A DNA stretch of 64,000 nucleotides, from NCBI GenBank assembly GCA_943787925.1, contig CALSOH010000002.1:372001-436000 (forward strand), written 5' to 3'. Of the stretch, positions 1 to 8,739 are shown piece by piece. The translations under genes and the position numbers were made by a program. Position 1 is the first letter of the stretch. The number at the start of each line of letters is the position of its first letter. The notes below the pieces were generated by a model. It ran no database searches and was not told where the DNA came from. It saw only the letters and a list, made by a program, of their open reading frames with translations. This DNA comes from TMED14 sp003507115 (GTDB taxonomy: Bacteria > Bacteroidota > Bacteroidia > Flavobacteriales > Schleiferiaceae).

Positions 1-1
1 T

Positions 2-607
2 TTGGACAGTGGATATGCCCAACTAGACGGACTATTTATGCTCTCACCCTGGGTGTTTTTATTTCTACTTCCGGCCATCGGTATGCGGATGCTCGCGGAG
101 GAGCGCCGGACCGGGACCCTCGAGTGGTTGCTGACCAAACCTTTGAGTGAAATGCAAGTCGTAGCGGGCAAATGGCTCGCGGGGATGATGCTCGTCGTGC
201 TCGCCTTGTTGCCCACGGTCGTCTACGCCATCAGTTTATACCAACTGGGCAATCCGGTGGGCAACCTCGATCTCGGAAGCACCTTAGGCAGCTACTTGGG
301 TTTGTTGTTTTTGGCCAGTGCCTACCTCAGCTTGAGCCTTTTCACGAGTGCGATCACGGACAATCCCATCGTCGCCTTTGTCTTGGGCATGTTGCTGAGC
401 CTCATCTTTTATGCGGGCTTCGACCAACTCGCTTCCTTGGATGCCCTCAAATCCCAAAGTTTGCTCGTACTCAACCTGGGCATCAGCGAACACTACACCT
501 CAATCAGCCGCGGAGTGGTAGATAGCCGAGACGTCGTCTACTTTGTGGGCTTGACCTGTGTTTCATTGGCCGCTGCGCGCACGGCCCTTCAAAGCCGAAA
601 CTGGTGA
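2..607 (+). CDS. gldF: GldF, gliding-motility ABC transporter permease (5' end outside window)
   Basis: This is the C-terminal part, about 201 residues, of an ABC-2 type inner-membrane permease. Four to five hydrophobic segments are visible, near residues 12-32, 57-78, 95-120, 125-145 and 178-195 of the visible part. The cytoplasmic stretch with EERRTGTLEWLLTKP is typical of ABC-2 permeases. It is called GldF because the next gene, overlapping by GTGA, is gldG, and gldF-gldG is a conserved pair in gliding Bacteroidota. In Flavobacterium, GldA/F/G are thought to form an ABC transporter needed for gliding. The real start lies before the window, and the frame is open from base 2. Family assignment is from sequence; the gliding role is inferred from known homologues. 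Confidence 0.85.
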   Translation: MDSGYAQLDGLFMLSPWVFLFLLPAIGMRMLAEERRTGTLEWLLTKPLSEMQVVAGKWLAGMMLVVLALLPTVVYAISLYQLGNPVGNLDLGSTLGSYLGLLFLASAYLSLSLFTSAITDNPIVAFVLGMLLSLIFYAGFDQLASLDALKSQSLLVLNLGISEHYTSISRGVVDSRDVVYFVGLTCVSLAAARTALQSRNW

Positions 608-2325
608 GTGCGCGGCGCCATGATCTCCTGACCTGGCTCGGCATCACAGGTATCGTCATCGCAAGCATCGCGGTGAGCCAGTTTGCCTTCTTCCGGATCG
701 ACTTGACCGAAGACCAAAGGTTTAGCCTCAACGAGAACACACTCGACCTCATCGACCGCGTCGAAGATCCGCTCTTGATCACCTTGTATCTAGATGGGGA
801 TTTTCCCTCGGGATTTCAGCGCCTTCGCGAGGAAACCCGCCGGATGCTGGATGAATTCCGAGCCCGCAACGGCAATATCCAGTACGTCTTTATCAATCCC
901 TCCGAAAACCCTGATCCCCAAGCTCGGCGCGATACCTATCAGCAGCTCCGCAACGCGGGCTTAAATGCGATTCAAATTGAAGTCCAAGAGGCCGATGGGG
1001 TCAAACAACAGCAAATTTTCCCCGGCGCCGTAGCCACCTACCAAGACAAAGAATGGAGTATTTCACTCTTGCTGGAGCAATTTGCCACCGCGCCCGAAGC
1101 GCAAATCAACGCCTCCATCCAAAATCTGGAATACACCCTGGCTAGCGCCTTAAAGGGCCTGACGAGTACCCATCGGCCAAGTATTGCCATCTTGGAGGGT
1201 CATGGTGAACTCTCCGCGGTGGAAACAGCCAGCTGGGAAGCCTCTGTGGCCAAAGCCTACGACGTCGAGCGCTTCAACCTTCGAGAATTTCCATTGGATA
1301 GTCTCACTGGACAGGCCGACCTGGGTCTTCAGGTCCGCCGACTCAATAGCTATGACCTCATCATCCTCGCAAAGCCTCGTGCTTCATTCTCGGACTTGGA
1401 CCGTTGGTTGATTGACCAATACCTGATGAACAATGGCCGAGGCATTTTCATGATCGATGCGGTCTACGCCGAGATGGACTCGCTGAGCTATGCCCCTGAA
1501 TTCTTGGCCTACCCCATCTTGGACGCCATTGGTCTGGGTGATCAACTCTTTGCCTACGGGACGCGAATTAATACCTCCCTCATCCAAGATATGGTGTGCG
1601 CGGGCGTGAATGACCGCCGCTCAGTTCGTCCCTGGGTATACTTCCCCCTCTTTTTACCGCAGACCGACCATCCCATTGCCCGAAATCTCAACGCGGTACG
1701 CATGGAGTTTGCTACGTCCATGGACACCGTCCGCGCACCCGGGGTCGTGAAAACTCCTTTGTTGCTGACTTCGCCCTATACCCGACGTCAGCCCACCCCA
1801 GGCAGCGTAGGCTTAGCCACTTTGTACGCGGACCCCAACCAGGCACTCTTCCAAGAGGGTCATCTGGCTGCCGGCATCTTGCTCGAAGGCGCCCTGCCCT
1901 CCTACTACGCCAACCGCATTTCGCCCAAAACCGACGTCGCACCCCCCAAGGCAGCGGCTACGGATGCCAAACTACTCGTCCTATCGGATGGAGATTTCAT
2001 GAAAAATCAGCGCAACGTCGTACGGGCCGACTTACCGCGCGGAGCGCCCCTTCCCTTGGGCTTTGATCAGTTTACAGGCCAACAGTTTGGCAATGCGGAC
2101 TTCCTGCTCAATGCCGTCGACTACATGTTGGATGGCTCGGGGTTGATCGCGGTTCGCGGACGTGATGTCACTTTACGGCTCTTGGATAGCCCGCGGGCGA
2201 ATGCCCACCGATGGGCGTGGCAATGGGGCAATGCATTGGCTCCGCTCGCCCTCGTTGTAGTCCTCGGGGCCCTCTACCGCACGCTGCGCCGCCGTTTTTA
2301 CGCACATAATTCGACAATCTCATGA
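604..2325 (+). CDS. gldG: GldG, gliding-motility ABC transporter auxiliary protein
   Basis: A 573-residue protein with an N-terminal membrane anchor (about residues 10-30), a long periplasmic region and a C-terminal membrane segment (about 545-565). This is the layout of the GldG/ABC-auxiliary family, and the length is usual. The N-terminal FRIDLTEDQRFSLNENT motif region is typical. The start is a GTG whose GTGA overlaps the gldF stop, so translation is probably coupled. The next gene overlaps its TGA by ATGA, making a gldF-gldG-DUF4340-like unit running toward dnaN. GldG works with GldF and an ATPase (GldA, not in the window) in gliding motility in Flavobacterium; that role is transferred by homology. 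Confidence 0.9.
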   Translation: MSARRHDLLTWLGITGIVIASIAVSQFAFFRIDLTEDQRFSLNENTLDLIDRVEDPLLITLYLDGDFPSGFQRLREETRRMLDEFRARNGNIQYVFINPSENPDPQARRDTYQQLRNAGLNAIQIEVQEADGVKQQQIFPGAVATYQDKEWSISLLLEQFATAPEAQINASIQNLEYTLASALKGLTSTHRPSIAILEGHGELSAVETASWEASVAKAYDVERFNLREFPLDSLTGQADLGLQVRRLNSYDLIILAKPRASFSDLDRWLIDQYLMNNGRGIFMIDAVYAEMDSLSYAPEFLAYPILDAIGLGDQLFAYGTRINTSLIQDMVCAGVNDRRSVRPWVYFPLFLPQTDHPIARNLNAVRMEFATSMDTVRAPGVVKTPLLLTSPYTRRQPTPGSVGLATLYADPNQALFQEGHLAAGILLEGALPSYYANRISPKTDVAPPKAAATDAKLLVLSDGDFMKNQRNVVRADLPRGAPLPLGFDQFTGQQFGNADFLLNAVDYMLDGSGLIAVRGRDVTLRLLDSPRANAHRWAWQWGNALAPLALVVVLGALYRTLRRRFYAHNSTIS

Positions 2326-3338
2326 AAATTCGTTGGTCCTATGTCCTCGCCGGAGGAGTTCTACTCACCTTAGCTGGTTTGCTCGTTCGCGAAGTCGTGG
2401 CCAATCAAGGAGTTGATGAGGGGCTCTATGATTTTGCCGTTCCGGACACGGCTGCCGTAACGCGCATTGTCATTTGGGACAAAAGCCCCGACACCGCCAC
2501 GTTAGAGCGAAAAGGTGTGCAATGGTTGGTCAATGGCCAATATATCGTTCGACAGGATGCCATCGAAGTTATCCTGGAAACCTTGTACCGAATTCGACTT
2601 CGCAACTTCCCTCAAGCGGCCGCCCAAAAGACAATTTTGAGCGCGATGGCCACCTATGGCAAGCGAGTCGAGGTCTACCAAGGGGAAAACTTGGTCAAGT
2701 CTTTTATTGTAGGTACGGAAACCCCCGACATGCTCGGCACCTACATGCTCATGGATGGCTATGAAACCCCGGTCGCCACGTACCTGCCGGGATTTAATGG
2801 CTACCTGTCCAGCCGCTTCTTCCTCCGTGAAGACCTATGGCGCACCCGAGAGCTTTGGCCCTATCCCGGAGAAATTTCTGCCGTAACCCTTGTCTACCCC
2901 GACTCCGCGTTCTTGGAAGTACAGCGCAACGGGGCGCAATTCACCCTCGTGGGGGGCAGCGGCTCAGGTATGCCTGCGGACCCTATGACGAGCCAGGCCC
3001 TGTACAAAGCCATTCACCAAGCGCAATACGAAGGCATGATCATTCCGACGGACATCGTTTGGGCCAAAAAGGATTCGATCGCCAATACCCAACCGGTGGC
3101 GCGTGTGACCGTCCAATATTCCGATGGGGAAGAAGCAGAAATGCGCCTTTTCCATATTCCTGGAGGCCCGGATATTCTGGACGAGAATGGGCAACCTGAA
3201 CAATGGGATCCGGATCGATTTTATGCGCTGATGAGTGACGGACGATTCGTTCTGACACAGCGCTATGGTCTTCAACATGTGTTGAAAAGTTTTCGCGCAT
3301 TTTTACCAAAAGGCGACCCCGCACAAATGCAGGACTAA
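2322..3338 (+). CDS. Membrane-anchored DUF4340-like protein of the gldFG operon
   Basis: A 338-residue protein with one N-terminal membrane segment (about residues 7-24) and an otherwise soluble, extracytoplasmic body. The pattern, repeated short domains with 'W-x-V-N-G' near residue 68 and an 'SRFFLREDLWRTRELW' segment, suggests the DUF4340 family, often found beside ABC-2/GldG-type transporters. It starts inside the gldG stop (ATGA overlap), so it is almost certainly co-translated with gldG. No catalytic motif is visible. A role as an extracytoplasmic accessory of the GldFG transporter is inference from position only. Confidence 0.65.
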   Translation: MKIRWSYVLAGGVLLTLAGLLVREVVANQGVDEGLYDFAVPDTAAVTRIVIWDKSPDTATLERKGVQWLVNGQYIVRQDAIEVILETLYRIRLRNFPQAAAQKTILSAMATYGKRVEVYQGENLVKSFIVGTETPDMLGTYMLMDGYETPVATYLPGFNGYLSSRFFLREDLWRTRELWPYPGEISAVTLVYPDSAFLEVQRNGAQFTLVGGSGSGMPADPMTSQALYKAIHQAQYEGMIIPTDIVWAKKDSIANTQPVARVTVQYSDGEEAEMRLFHIPGGPDILDENGQPEQWDPDRFYALMSDGRFVLTQRYGLQHVLKSFRAFLPKGDPAQMQD

Positions 3339-3346
3339 TTACTTTG
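3339..3346 (+). promoter_or_regulatory. Candidate -7 box for dnaN
   Basis: TTACTTTG matches the Bacteroidota -7 consensus TAnnTTTG except at position 2. Its last G is four bases before the dnaN ATG, the same spacing as at tgt, the 38-aa ORF, M20, DUF255 and TonB genes in this window. It would give dnaN its own leaderless transcript within the gldFG run. No clear -33 TTG was found. Confidence 0.4.
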
Positions 3347-3350
3347 CAGT

Positions 3351-4472
3351 ATGAAGTTTATTGTATCTAGCGGCCAACTTTTGCGCGCCCTCCAGACGGT
3401 GAGTGGCGTCATCCAGAGCAACAATACGTTGCCCATTTTGGACCATTTCTTAGTTCACCTGGACCCTGGGAAATTAACGATTACGGCGTCAGACCTAGAA
3501 ACGACGATGACCACCCATTTATCGGTGGATTCGTCCGAATCGACCACGGCAGCCATTCCCGCACGCATGCTGTTGGACACCGTCAAGAGCTTTCCCGAAC
3601 AGCCCTTGACCTTCACCCTCAATCCGGCAAGCCATGCGCTCGAAGTAAGTAGCGATTTTGGGAAATATGCGCTGGCCTACGTCGACGCAGCGGAATACCC
3701 GAAGGCAGCTTCGCTCGATGGCGCGGACCGTGTCAACCTTCCCGCCCACGTGCTCTCCACCGCGATTCACAAAACCCTATTCGCCGCAGGGAATGACGAC
3801 CTCCGCCCCGTCATGAGCGGGGTGTTCTTCCAGTTCACGGGCGATGGACTGACGTTCGTCGCCACCGATGCGCATAAGCTCGTGCGCTATCGCCGAAACG
3901 ACTTTTCGGCTCCCGCCACCGCCGAATTCATTCTTCCGAAAAAGCCCCTCAACTTGTTAAAGGCCACCTTGGGGACCGGCGACAACGAGGTAGAAGTAGC
4001 GTATAACGAGCAAAACGCTCAATTCACCTATGACGGTGTGACCTTGATTTGCCGTCTCATCGACGGCAAATACCCCAATTTTGAGGCCGTCATCCCTAAG
4101 AATAACCCCAACCGCTTAGTCGTGGATCGCGGGGCATTCTTGAGCTCTGTCAAGCGTGTATCCATCTTTTCCAACAAAACCACCCATCAAATCCGTCTGA
4201 AAGTAGCCGGAAATGAGCTGCATATTTCGGCAGAGGATTTGGACTTCGCCAACAAGGCGCACGAACGCTTGGGCTGCAACTACGAAGGGTCGGACATGGA
4301 GATCGGTTTCAACAGCCGGTTTATCGGTGAGATGCTCGGGAATCTAGAATCGGATGAGGTTGCGGTCGAGCTTTCGGCCCCCAACCGTGCGGGCATCCTC
4401 TTGCCTGAAGGGGGATTAGACGCCGGCGAGGAGGTCTTGATGCTCGTCATGCCCGTGATGCTCAACACCTAA
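3351..4472 (+). CDS. dnaN: DNA polymerase III subunit beta (sliding clamp)
   Basis: A 373-residue beta clamp, the usual length, with the three tandem clamp subdomains. It begins MKFIVSSGQLLRALQTVSG and ends with the typical VMPVMLNT tail (homologous to the MPMRL-type C-terminus near the protein-binding pocket). It forms the dimeric ring that tethers DNA polymerase III and recruits repair and replication partners. It lies 12 bases after the DUF4340-like gene on the same strand, an arrangement known from Flavobacterium rather than the dnaA-dnaN order of other phyla. No replication origin is visible here. Confidence 0.97.
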   Translation: MKFIVSSGQLLRALQTVSGVIQSNNTLPILDHFLVHLDPGKLTITASDLETTMTTHLSVDSSESTTAAIPARMLLDTVKSFPEQPLTFTLNPASHALEVSSDFGKYALAYVDAAEYPKAASLDGADRVNLPAHVLSTAIHKTLFAAGNDDLRPVMSGVFFQFTGDGLTFVATDAHKLVRYRRNDFSAPATAEFILPKKPLNLLKATLGTGDNEVEVAYNEQNAQFTYDGVTLICRLIDGKYPNFEAVIPKNNPNRLVVDRGAFLSSVKRVSIFSNKTTHQIRLKVAGNELHISAEDLDFANKAHERLGCNYEGSDMEIGFNSRFIGEMLGNLESDEVAVELSAPNRAGILLPEGGLDAGEEVLMLVMPVMLNT

Positions 4473-4483
4473 GCCCTACTAAC

Positions 4484-5125
4484 ATGAATCTTCTGGTGGT
4501 GGGCGATGTACATGGCTGCGTCCATACGCTGAAGGCCTTCGTGAAACGCCATTGGAATGCGCAGGATGAGTTTCTCATCTTGGTCGGTGATGTCATCAAT
4601 AAGGGACGTCACAGCGGGAAGACGGTGAAGTATTTGCGCAAACTGCAGAAAGAATTTCCTTATTCCGTCTTCTTGCTTCGCGGCAACCACGAACACATGG
4701 CCGCTGAGGCGGTTCGACTGGACGATCAGCCCCCTTATTTACTAAAGCTCAAGCGCGATATGCTCAAGCGAGGCATCCCGTTCAAGCGCATGATTCAATG
4801 GATGGGCCATTGGCCGATCAAATGGGAAAATCCGTACGTTTTAATCACCCATGCGGGCATTTCTCTTCATGCCCGGGACCCATTCAATCCGGATTCCTCC
4901 CGGGGCGTGCTTCACAACCGGTCGCCTCTCAAGGATGTGGGGAAACTTCAAATCTTTGGGCATGTGGTCCAAGAGGATTTTCAGCCTCGGTATTTTGCAG
5001 ACTCGCATGCGTGGTGCATCGACACGGGAGCCTGGCGAGGCGGAGGTTTGACAGGGATTCGGCTGACCCGAACGGGAGAAATCATAGAAATCCTTCGAGA
5101 ACCGACCGCAGAGTCCGACCTTTGA
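4484..5125 (+). CDS. Calcineurin-like metallophosphoesterase (PPP-type phosphatase)
   Basis: A 213-residue protein with the full set of PPP metallophosphatase motifs: GDVHG (7-11), GDVINKG (35-41), GNHE (67-70), then ITHAG near 125 and GHV near 165. These residues bind the two catalytic metals. The size matches bacterial serine/threonine protein phosphatases of the PrpA/ApaH-like group. The substrate (phosphoprotein or dinucleotide) cannot be told from sequence. It starts 11 bases after dnaN, so probable readthrough from dnaN; there is no functional link to the clamp that I can support. Confidence 0.85.
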   Translation: MNLLVVGDVHGCVHTLKAFVKRHWNAQDEFLILVGDVINKGRHSGKTVKYLRKLQKEFPYSVFLLRGNHEHMAAEAVRLDDQPPYLLKLKRDMLKRGIPFKRMIQWMGHWPIKWENPYVLITHAGISLHARDPFNPDSSRGVLHNRSPLKDVGKLQIFGHVVQEDFQPRYFADSHAWCIDTGAWRGGGLTGIRLTRTGEIIEILREPTAESDL

Positions 5126-5161
5126 CCTGATCAACCTTTGAATTAATCGATATCTATAGCT

Positions 5162-6787
5162 ATGTCCAACGGAATGTTTCAACTCCCCACCCCCATCAAC
5201 GAACCCATTTTGACGTATGCACCGGGTACGGAGCATCGGAACACGTTGATTTCGCGGTACAAGTCGATGTACGATGACGTAGTGGATATCCCGCAGTTCA
5301 TCAATGGAGAAGAAATTCGCACGGGAGACGTACGAGATTGCCGGCCTCCGCATGACCACCAGCATGTGATCGGCCACTACCACTATGGCCGCGCAGAACA
5401 TGCCCAGGCGGCGGTCGACGCCGCATTGGGGGCACACGCCAGCTGGTCCTCCATGCCCTGGCATGAGCGCGCGGCCATCTTCTTGCGGGCCGCAGACCTC
5501 GTCGCGGGGCCCTACCGAGCCACCATCAACGCTGCCACGATGTTGGCCCAGTCCAAAACCGTGTTCCAGGCCGAAATTGACGCGGCCTGTGAGTTCGCCG
5601 ATTTCTTGCGCTTCAATGCGCACTTCATGGAGAAAATTTACGCAGAGCAGCCTATCAGTGCTCCCGGCATTTGGAACCGCATGGAATACCGTGCGTTGGA
5701 GGGCTTTGTCGTAGCCATCACCCCCTTCAACTTCACGGCCATCGCGGGCAACCTGCCCGCCTCGGCCGCCTTAATGGGCAATGTTGTCGTGTGGAAACCT
5801 GCGGATAGCCAGGTGTATTCGGCCTGGGTCGTGATGGAGATTTTCCGAAAGGCCGGTTTGCCCGATGGCGTCATCAATTTGGTCTACATGGATGGTCCCG
5901 AATTTGGCGAGGTGGTCTTCAAGCACCCCGATTTCGCCGGACTGCACTTTACCGGATCCACGGCGGTGTTCAAGCATCTGTGGAAAGAAATTGGCAGCCA
6001 CATCGACCGCTACAAAGCCTATCCCCGCATTGTTGGCGAAACGGGCGGCAAAGACTTCGTCATCGCCCACCCTTCCGCGGAAGCCAAGCAGGTGGCGACC
6101 GGATTGACCCGCGGCGCCTTTGAATTCCAAGGACAGAAATGTTCTGCCGCCTCGCGCGCCTACATCCCCGAAAGTCTTTGGACGGATGTCAAAACCCACC
6201 TCCTCGCGGATTTGGCGAGCTTTAAAATGGGCAGCCCGGGTGATCTGACAAACTTTATCACCGCCGTTATCGACGAGCGCGCGTTCGATAAAATTGCCCA
6301 ATTCATTGATTACGCGAAGGGACAGTCGGATGCCGAAATTATTGCAGGTGGCACCTATGACAAATCCCAGGGCTATTTCATCGCCCCAACAGTCATTGTC
6401 ACCACCAATCCTTCCTTCCGCACCATGTGCGAAGAAATCTTCGGCCCCGTTTTGACCATTTATGTCTACGCGGATGCCGATTGGGCCAAAACGCTCTCCC
6501 TCGTGAATGCCACCTCGGAATATGCCCTCACGGGAGCTGTATTCGCCACGGACCGCCATGCGGTCGATGAAGCCACAAAGGCCTTGACTTTTGCCGCAGG
6601 TAATTTCTACGTCAATGACAAGCCTACCGGAGCCGTCGTGGGTCAGCAACCTTTTGGCGGGGCACGAGGATCGGGAACTAATGATAAGGCGGGCTCGGTG
6701 CTCAACCTGTTGCGTTGGGTCTCTCCCCGAACCATCAAGGAGACGTTGGTTCCTGCTACCGACTACCGCTATCCCTTCATGGGCTAA
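5162..6787 (+). CDS. pruA: 1-pyrroline-5-carboxylate dehydrogenase
   Basis: A 541-residue aldehyde dehydrogenase of the delta-1-pyrroline-5-carboxylate dehydrogenase class 1 type. It oxidises glutamate semialdehyde to glutamate with NAD(+) in proline catabolism. Visible motifs are VAITPFNFTAIAGNLP (cofactor fold), FTGST, the glutamate motif GETGGKDF, and the catalytic cysteine in GQKCSAASR (Cys327). Length and the VVWKPADSQVYSAW segment match stand-alone PruA rather than bifunctional PutA. No proline dehydrogenase gene is next to it. It ends just before a strong terminator. Confidence 0.95.
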   Translation: MSNGMFQLPTPINEPILTYAPGTEHRNTLISRYKSMYDDVVDIPQFINGEEIRTGDVRDCRPPHDHQHVIGHYHYGRAEHAQAAVDAALGAHASWSSMPWHERAAIFLRAADLVAGPYRATINAATMLAQSKTVFQAEIDAACEFADFLRFNAHFMEKIYAEQPISAPGIWNRMEYRALEGFVVAITPFNFTAIAGNLPASAALMGNVVVWKPADSQVYSAWVVMEIFRKAGLPDGVINLVYMDGPEFGEVVFKHPDFAGLHFTGSTAVFKHLWKEIGSHIDRYKAYPRIVGETGGKDFVIAHPSAEAKQVATGLTRGAFEFQGQKCSAASRAYIPESLWTDVKTHLLADLASFKMGSPGDLTNFITAVIDERAFDKIAQFIDYAKGQSDAEIIAGGTYDKSQGYFIAPTVIVTTNPSFRTMCEEIFGPVLTIYVYADADWAKTLSLVNATSEYALTGAVFATDRHAVDEATKALTFAAGNFYVNDKPTGAVVGQQPFGGARGSGTNDKAGSVLNLLRWVSPRTIKETLVPATDYRYPFMG

Positions 6788-6806
6788 GCAACATCCTGGC
6801 CATGAA

Positions 6807-6840
6807 AAAAAGGGGATCCATTCTTTTGGATCCCCTTTTT
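6807..6840. terminator. Bidirectional intrinsic terminator between pruA and rsmG
   Basis: AGGGGATCCA (6811-6820) pairs perfectly with TGGATCCCCT (6827-6836) around a six-base loop. A-rich bases precede the stem and T-rich bases follow it, extending the pairing to 14 bp. It sits between convergent genes and can stop transcription from both. Confidence 0.93.
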
Positions 6841-6879
6841 ATTTCCGTCTCGTTCTCGGAAAATCGCGCAACATCTTTC

Positions 6880-7494
6880 CTATTTGGCCGGAATACGAAC
6901 CACGTATTTGGTCTCATAAAATTCCCCGGACAGCACGTCGGAAATCGGGAATAACTTGGCTTTGATTCCAGAAAGCTCTTCATGAAGGTCACCCCCCTTG
7001 AGGGCGTAGATCGCGGCATTCGGATTTTTGCTCCAACCGTGACGCACCCAACTGCGGAGAGTCGCCGCTGAGGCCACTGCCCGCGTCACCACCACATCAA
7101 AAGGACCCTGGACGGATTCTGCCCGAGCGTGTAAAGCCGTGACATTGGTCAGACCCAACGCATCGACAATCGCTTGGACCACCTTGATTTTCTTCCCAAT
7201 AGAATCCACAAGGGTAAAATGAATGTTCGGAAAGGCAATCGCCAAGGGTATCCCGGGGAATCCTCCTCCGGTACCCACGTCGAGAACAAGCAGGCCGGGA
7301 CGGTGAGGCATGATGCCCCCCAGACACAGCGAATGCATGATGTGTCGCTCCCAAATACCATCTTGGTCCTTGCGCGAAATCACATTGATCTGGGCGTTCC
7401 ACTCCGCATACAGGGGCGGTAACTGTTCCATCAAGGTGATGGCCTCAGGGGTCAAAAAAGGGAAGGCCGAAGCCCATTGTTCGGGAGGGTTCAT
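6880..7494 (-). CDS. rsmG: 16S rRNA (guanine527-N7)-methyltransferase
   Basis: A 204-residue SAM-dependent methyltransferase that modifies G527 of 16S rRNA. The SAM loop DVGTGGGFPGIPLAI is at about residues 72-86, with NVISRKD near 37-43 and RAVA near 130, all typical of RsmG/GidB. The open frame extends further upstream, but that part is the reading-frame shadow of the glycosyltransferase. The ATG chosen at 7494 gives the family's usual length and overlaps the upstream gene's TGA as ATGA; a second ATG at 7503 would add three residues. Co-transcribed with the glycosyltransferase. Confidence 0.93.
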   Translation of the reverse strand: MNPPEQWASAFPFLTPEAITLMEQLPPLYAEWNAQINVISRKDQDGIWERHIMHSLCLGGIMPHRPGLLVLDVGTGGGFPGIPLAIAFPNIHFTLVDSIGKKIKVVQAIVDALGLTNVTALHARAESVQGPFDVVVTRAVASAATLRSWVRHGWSKNPNAAIYALKGGDLHEELSGIKAKLFPISDVLSGEFYETKYVVRIPAK

Positions 7495-8696
7495 TTTTTC
7501 CATGCAGTTAAAATGCGGGACAAGAGGTGGATGCGCAGCCAGAGGGGCGATAGAAGTCCGAGATACCCAAATCCAAGTCTTCTCGACCAGGCCGTCGCAT
7601 AGGCCGTCCAAACGATTTGAATCAGCACATACAAAGTGATAACCGCTTGGAATTGACTCATAACAAATTTCACATGGGCGGGATAATGGGCGGGGTGGTA
7701 GCCCAGATCCTCCATCGTCATCCATAACAGACCCATATGCAGACCTGCAGCCACAGCCACAGCATCCAAAAGGAACAAAAGGACCGCATACCGTGCGGGG
7801 GCAAATCGTTCTACAGAGGCACGGTGTGCGCGCATTTTGGCATCTTTTCTTTCCACCCAGGTGCGCCGGAGGATGGCGTGGGGGTGCACCACCGGGACCA
7901 CGTGACCGTTTGCGGCGATATCTCCCAACAAAAACTCTGCTTCTCCTCCATCCAAATGCATATTGGAGAGGTAGCCCTTGACTTCAAAGAAGCGGGCGAT
8001 TTCAAAGGCAAAATTGACGGGAACCATGCCCGAGGGTATACCTGATGCCATCAGGGGGAGCCGCAGACTGCAGCGAATCGCTGCCCACGCATTGTGACCT
8101 AAAGCCTGCATGCGGACTGCGAGTTTGCTTTCTTTCGGTACCGTCACGGAGGCAAATGTTCCCACCACTTTTCCCCGGCGCATGGGGGCGGTCAAACTGC
8201 GCTGCCAAGCCGCCAAATCATCCGGCAACGCACAGGCGGTATCCACCCACAATGCATGGGTGCCATGAGCAGCTTTGACAGCCAACGTCAGGGCAAGCTT
8301 CCGGGTGCTCCAAAAACGCTCCGAGGGGGGTATGGTCACGACCACCAAGCGGGGGTATTTTCGCTTCAGCGCCTCCAAGGCATTGGGGGTCTCGTCTTCA
8401 CTTTGGTTATCGACCGCCAGGATTTCCATTCCTGGAAAGGCCGACATAGATGCATGTATCCAACGCTCAAACCCCTCAACATCATGCCGGCCAACGATCA
8501 TTAAAGAGCAGGATTCGGGGGCGATACCCTGGCCAGGGGCCTTCTTCCAATGGGACCAAAGACCCGTCAATTGAAACAGGGCCCAGCAACCCACCGCCAG
8601 GACAGCTAGGGAAATCCAGAAGATGGCCGCCAAGGCCGTCATGGTCTGGGAAGACAAGACCGCTTGGCTCGATTGTAAAAACATGACAGTGCTCAT
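7491..8696 (-). CDS. Family 2 glycosyltransferase, membrane-associated
   Basis: About 401 residues: an N-terminal membrane segment, a GT2-like catalytic domain (LMIVGRHDVEGFERWI, then ILAVDNQSEDET), and two to three hydrophobic segments in the last 110 residues. The start at 8696 is preferred because a TAnnTTTG box on the minus strand (8710-8703) lies directly upstream. The longer frame to 8717 would begin upstream of that promoter. The usual DxD nucleotide-sugar motif is replaced by VDTAC, so the donor site is atypical. The substrate is unknown; a role in surface glycan assembly is a guess. rsmG overlaps its end by four bases. Confidence 0.8.
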   Translation of the reverse strand: MSTVMFLQSSQAVLSSQTMTALAAIFWISLAVLAVGCWALFQLTGLWSHWKKAPGQGIAPESCSLMIVGRHDVEGFERWIHASMSAFPGMEILAVDNQSEDETPNALEALKRKYPRLVVVTIPPSERFWSTRKLALTLAVKAAHGTHALWVDTACALPDDLAAWQRSLTAPMRRGKVVGTFASVTVPKESKLAVRMQALGHNAWAAIRCSLRLPLMASGIPSGMVPVNFAFEIARFFEVKGYLSNMHLDGGEAEFLLGDIAANGHVVPVVHPHAILRRTWVERKDAKMRAHRASVERFAPARYAVLLFLLDAVAVAAGLHMGLLWMTMEDLGYHPAHYPAHVKFVMSQFQAVITLYVLIQIVWTAYATAWSRRLGFGYLGLLSPLWLRIHLLSRILTAWKK

Positions 8697-8702
8697 CTTG
8701 GC

Positions 8703-8735
8703 ACAAAAGTAGTCCAAAGGAAAGGCCTAATTTTG
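8703..8735. promoter_or_regulatory. Divergent promoter pair for the glycosyltransferase and tgt
   Basis: Two perfect TAnnTTTG boxes lie back to back. TACTTTTG on the minus strand (8710-8703) is six bases before the glycosyltransferase ATG. TAATTTTG on the plus strand (8728-8735) is four bases before the tgt ATG. A polymerase start about four bases past each box would give leaderless or very short-leader mRNAs. No convincing -33 TTG was found for either. Confidence 0.75.
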
Positions 8736-8739
8736 CCCT

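Noticed and set aside
3351..4472. Replication origin next to dnaN
   Set aside because: No cluster of DnaA boxes or AT-rich gap is visible, and in Bacteroidota dnaN is often away from the origin.
6880..7725. Long rsmG frame starting at 7725
   Set aside because: The extra 77 N-terminal residues are the antiparallel-frame shadow of the glycosyltransferase coding region; RsmG family length and the ATGA overlap point to 7494.
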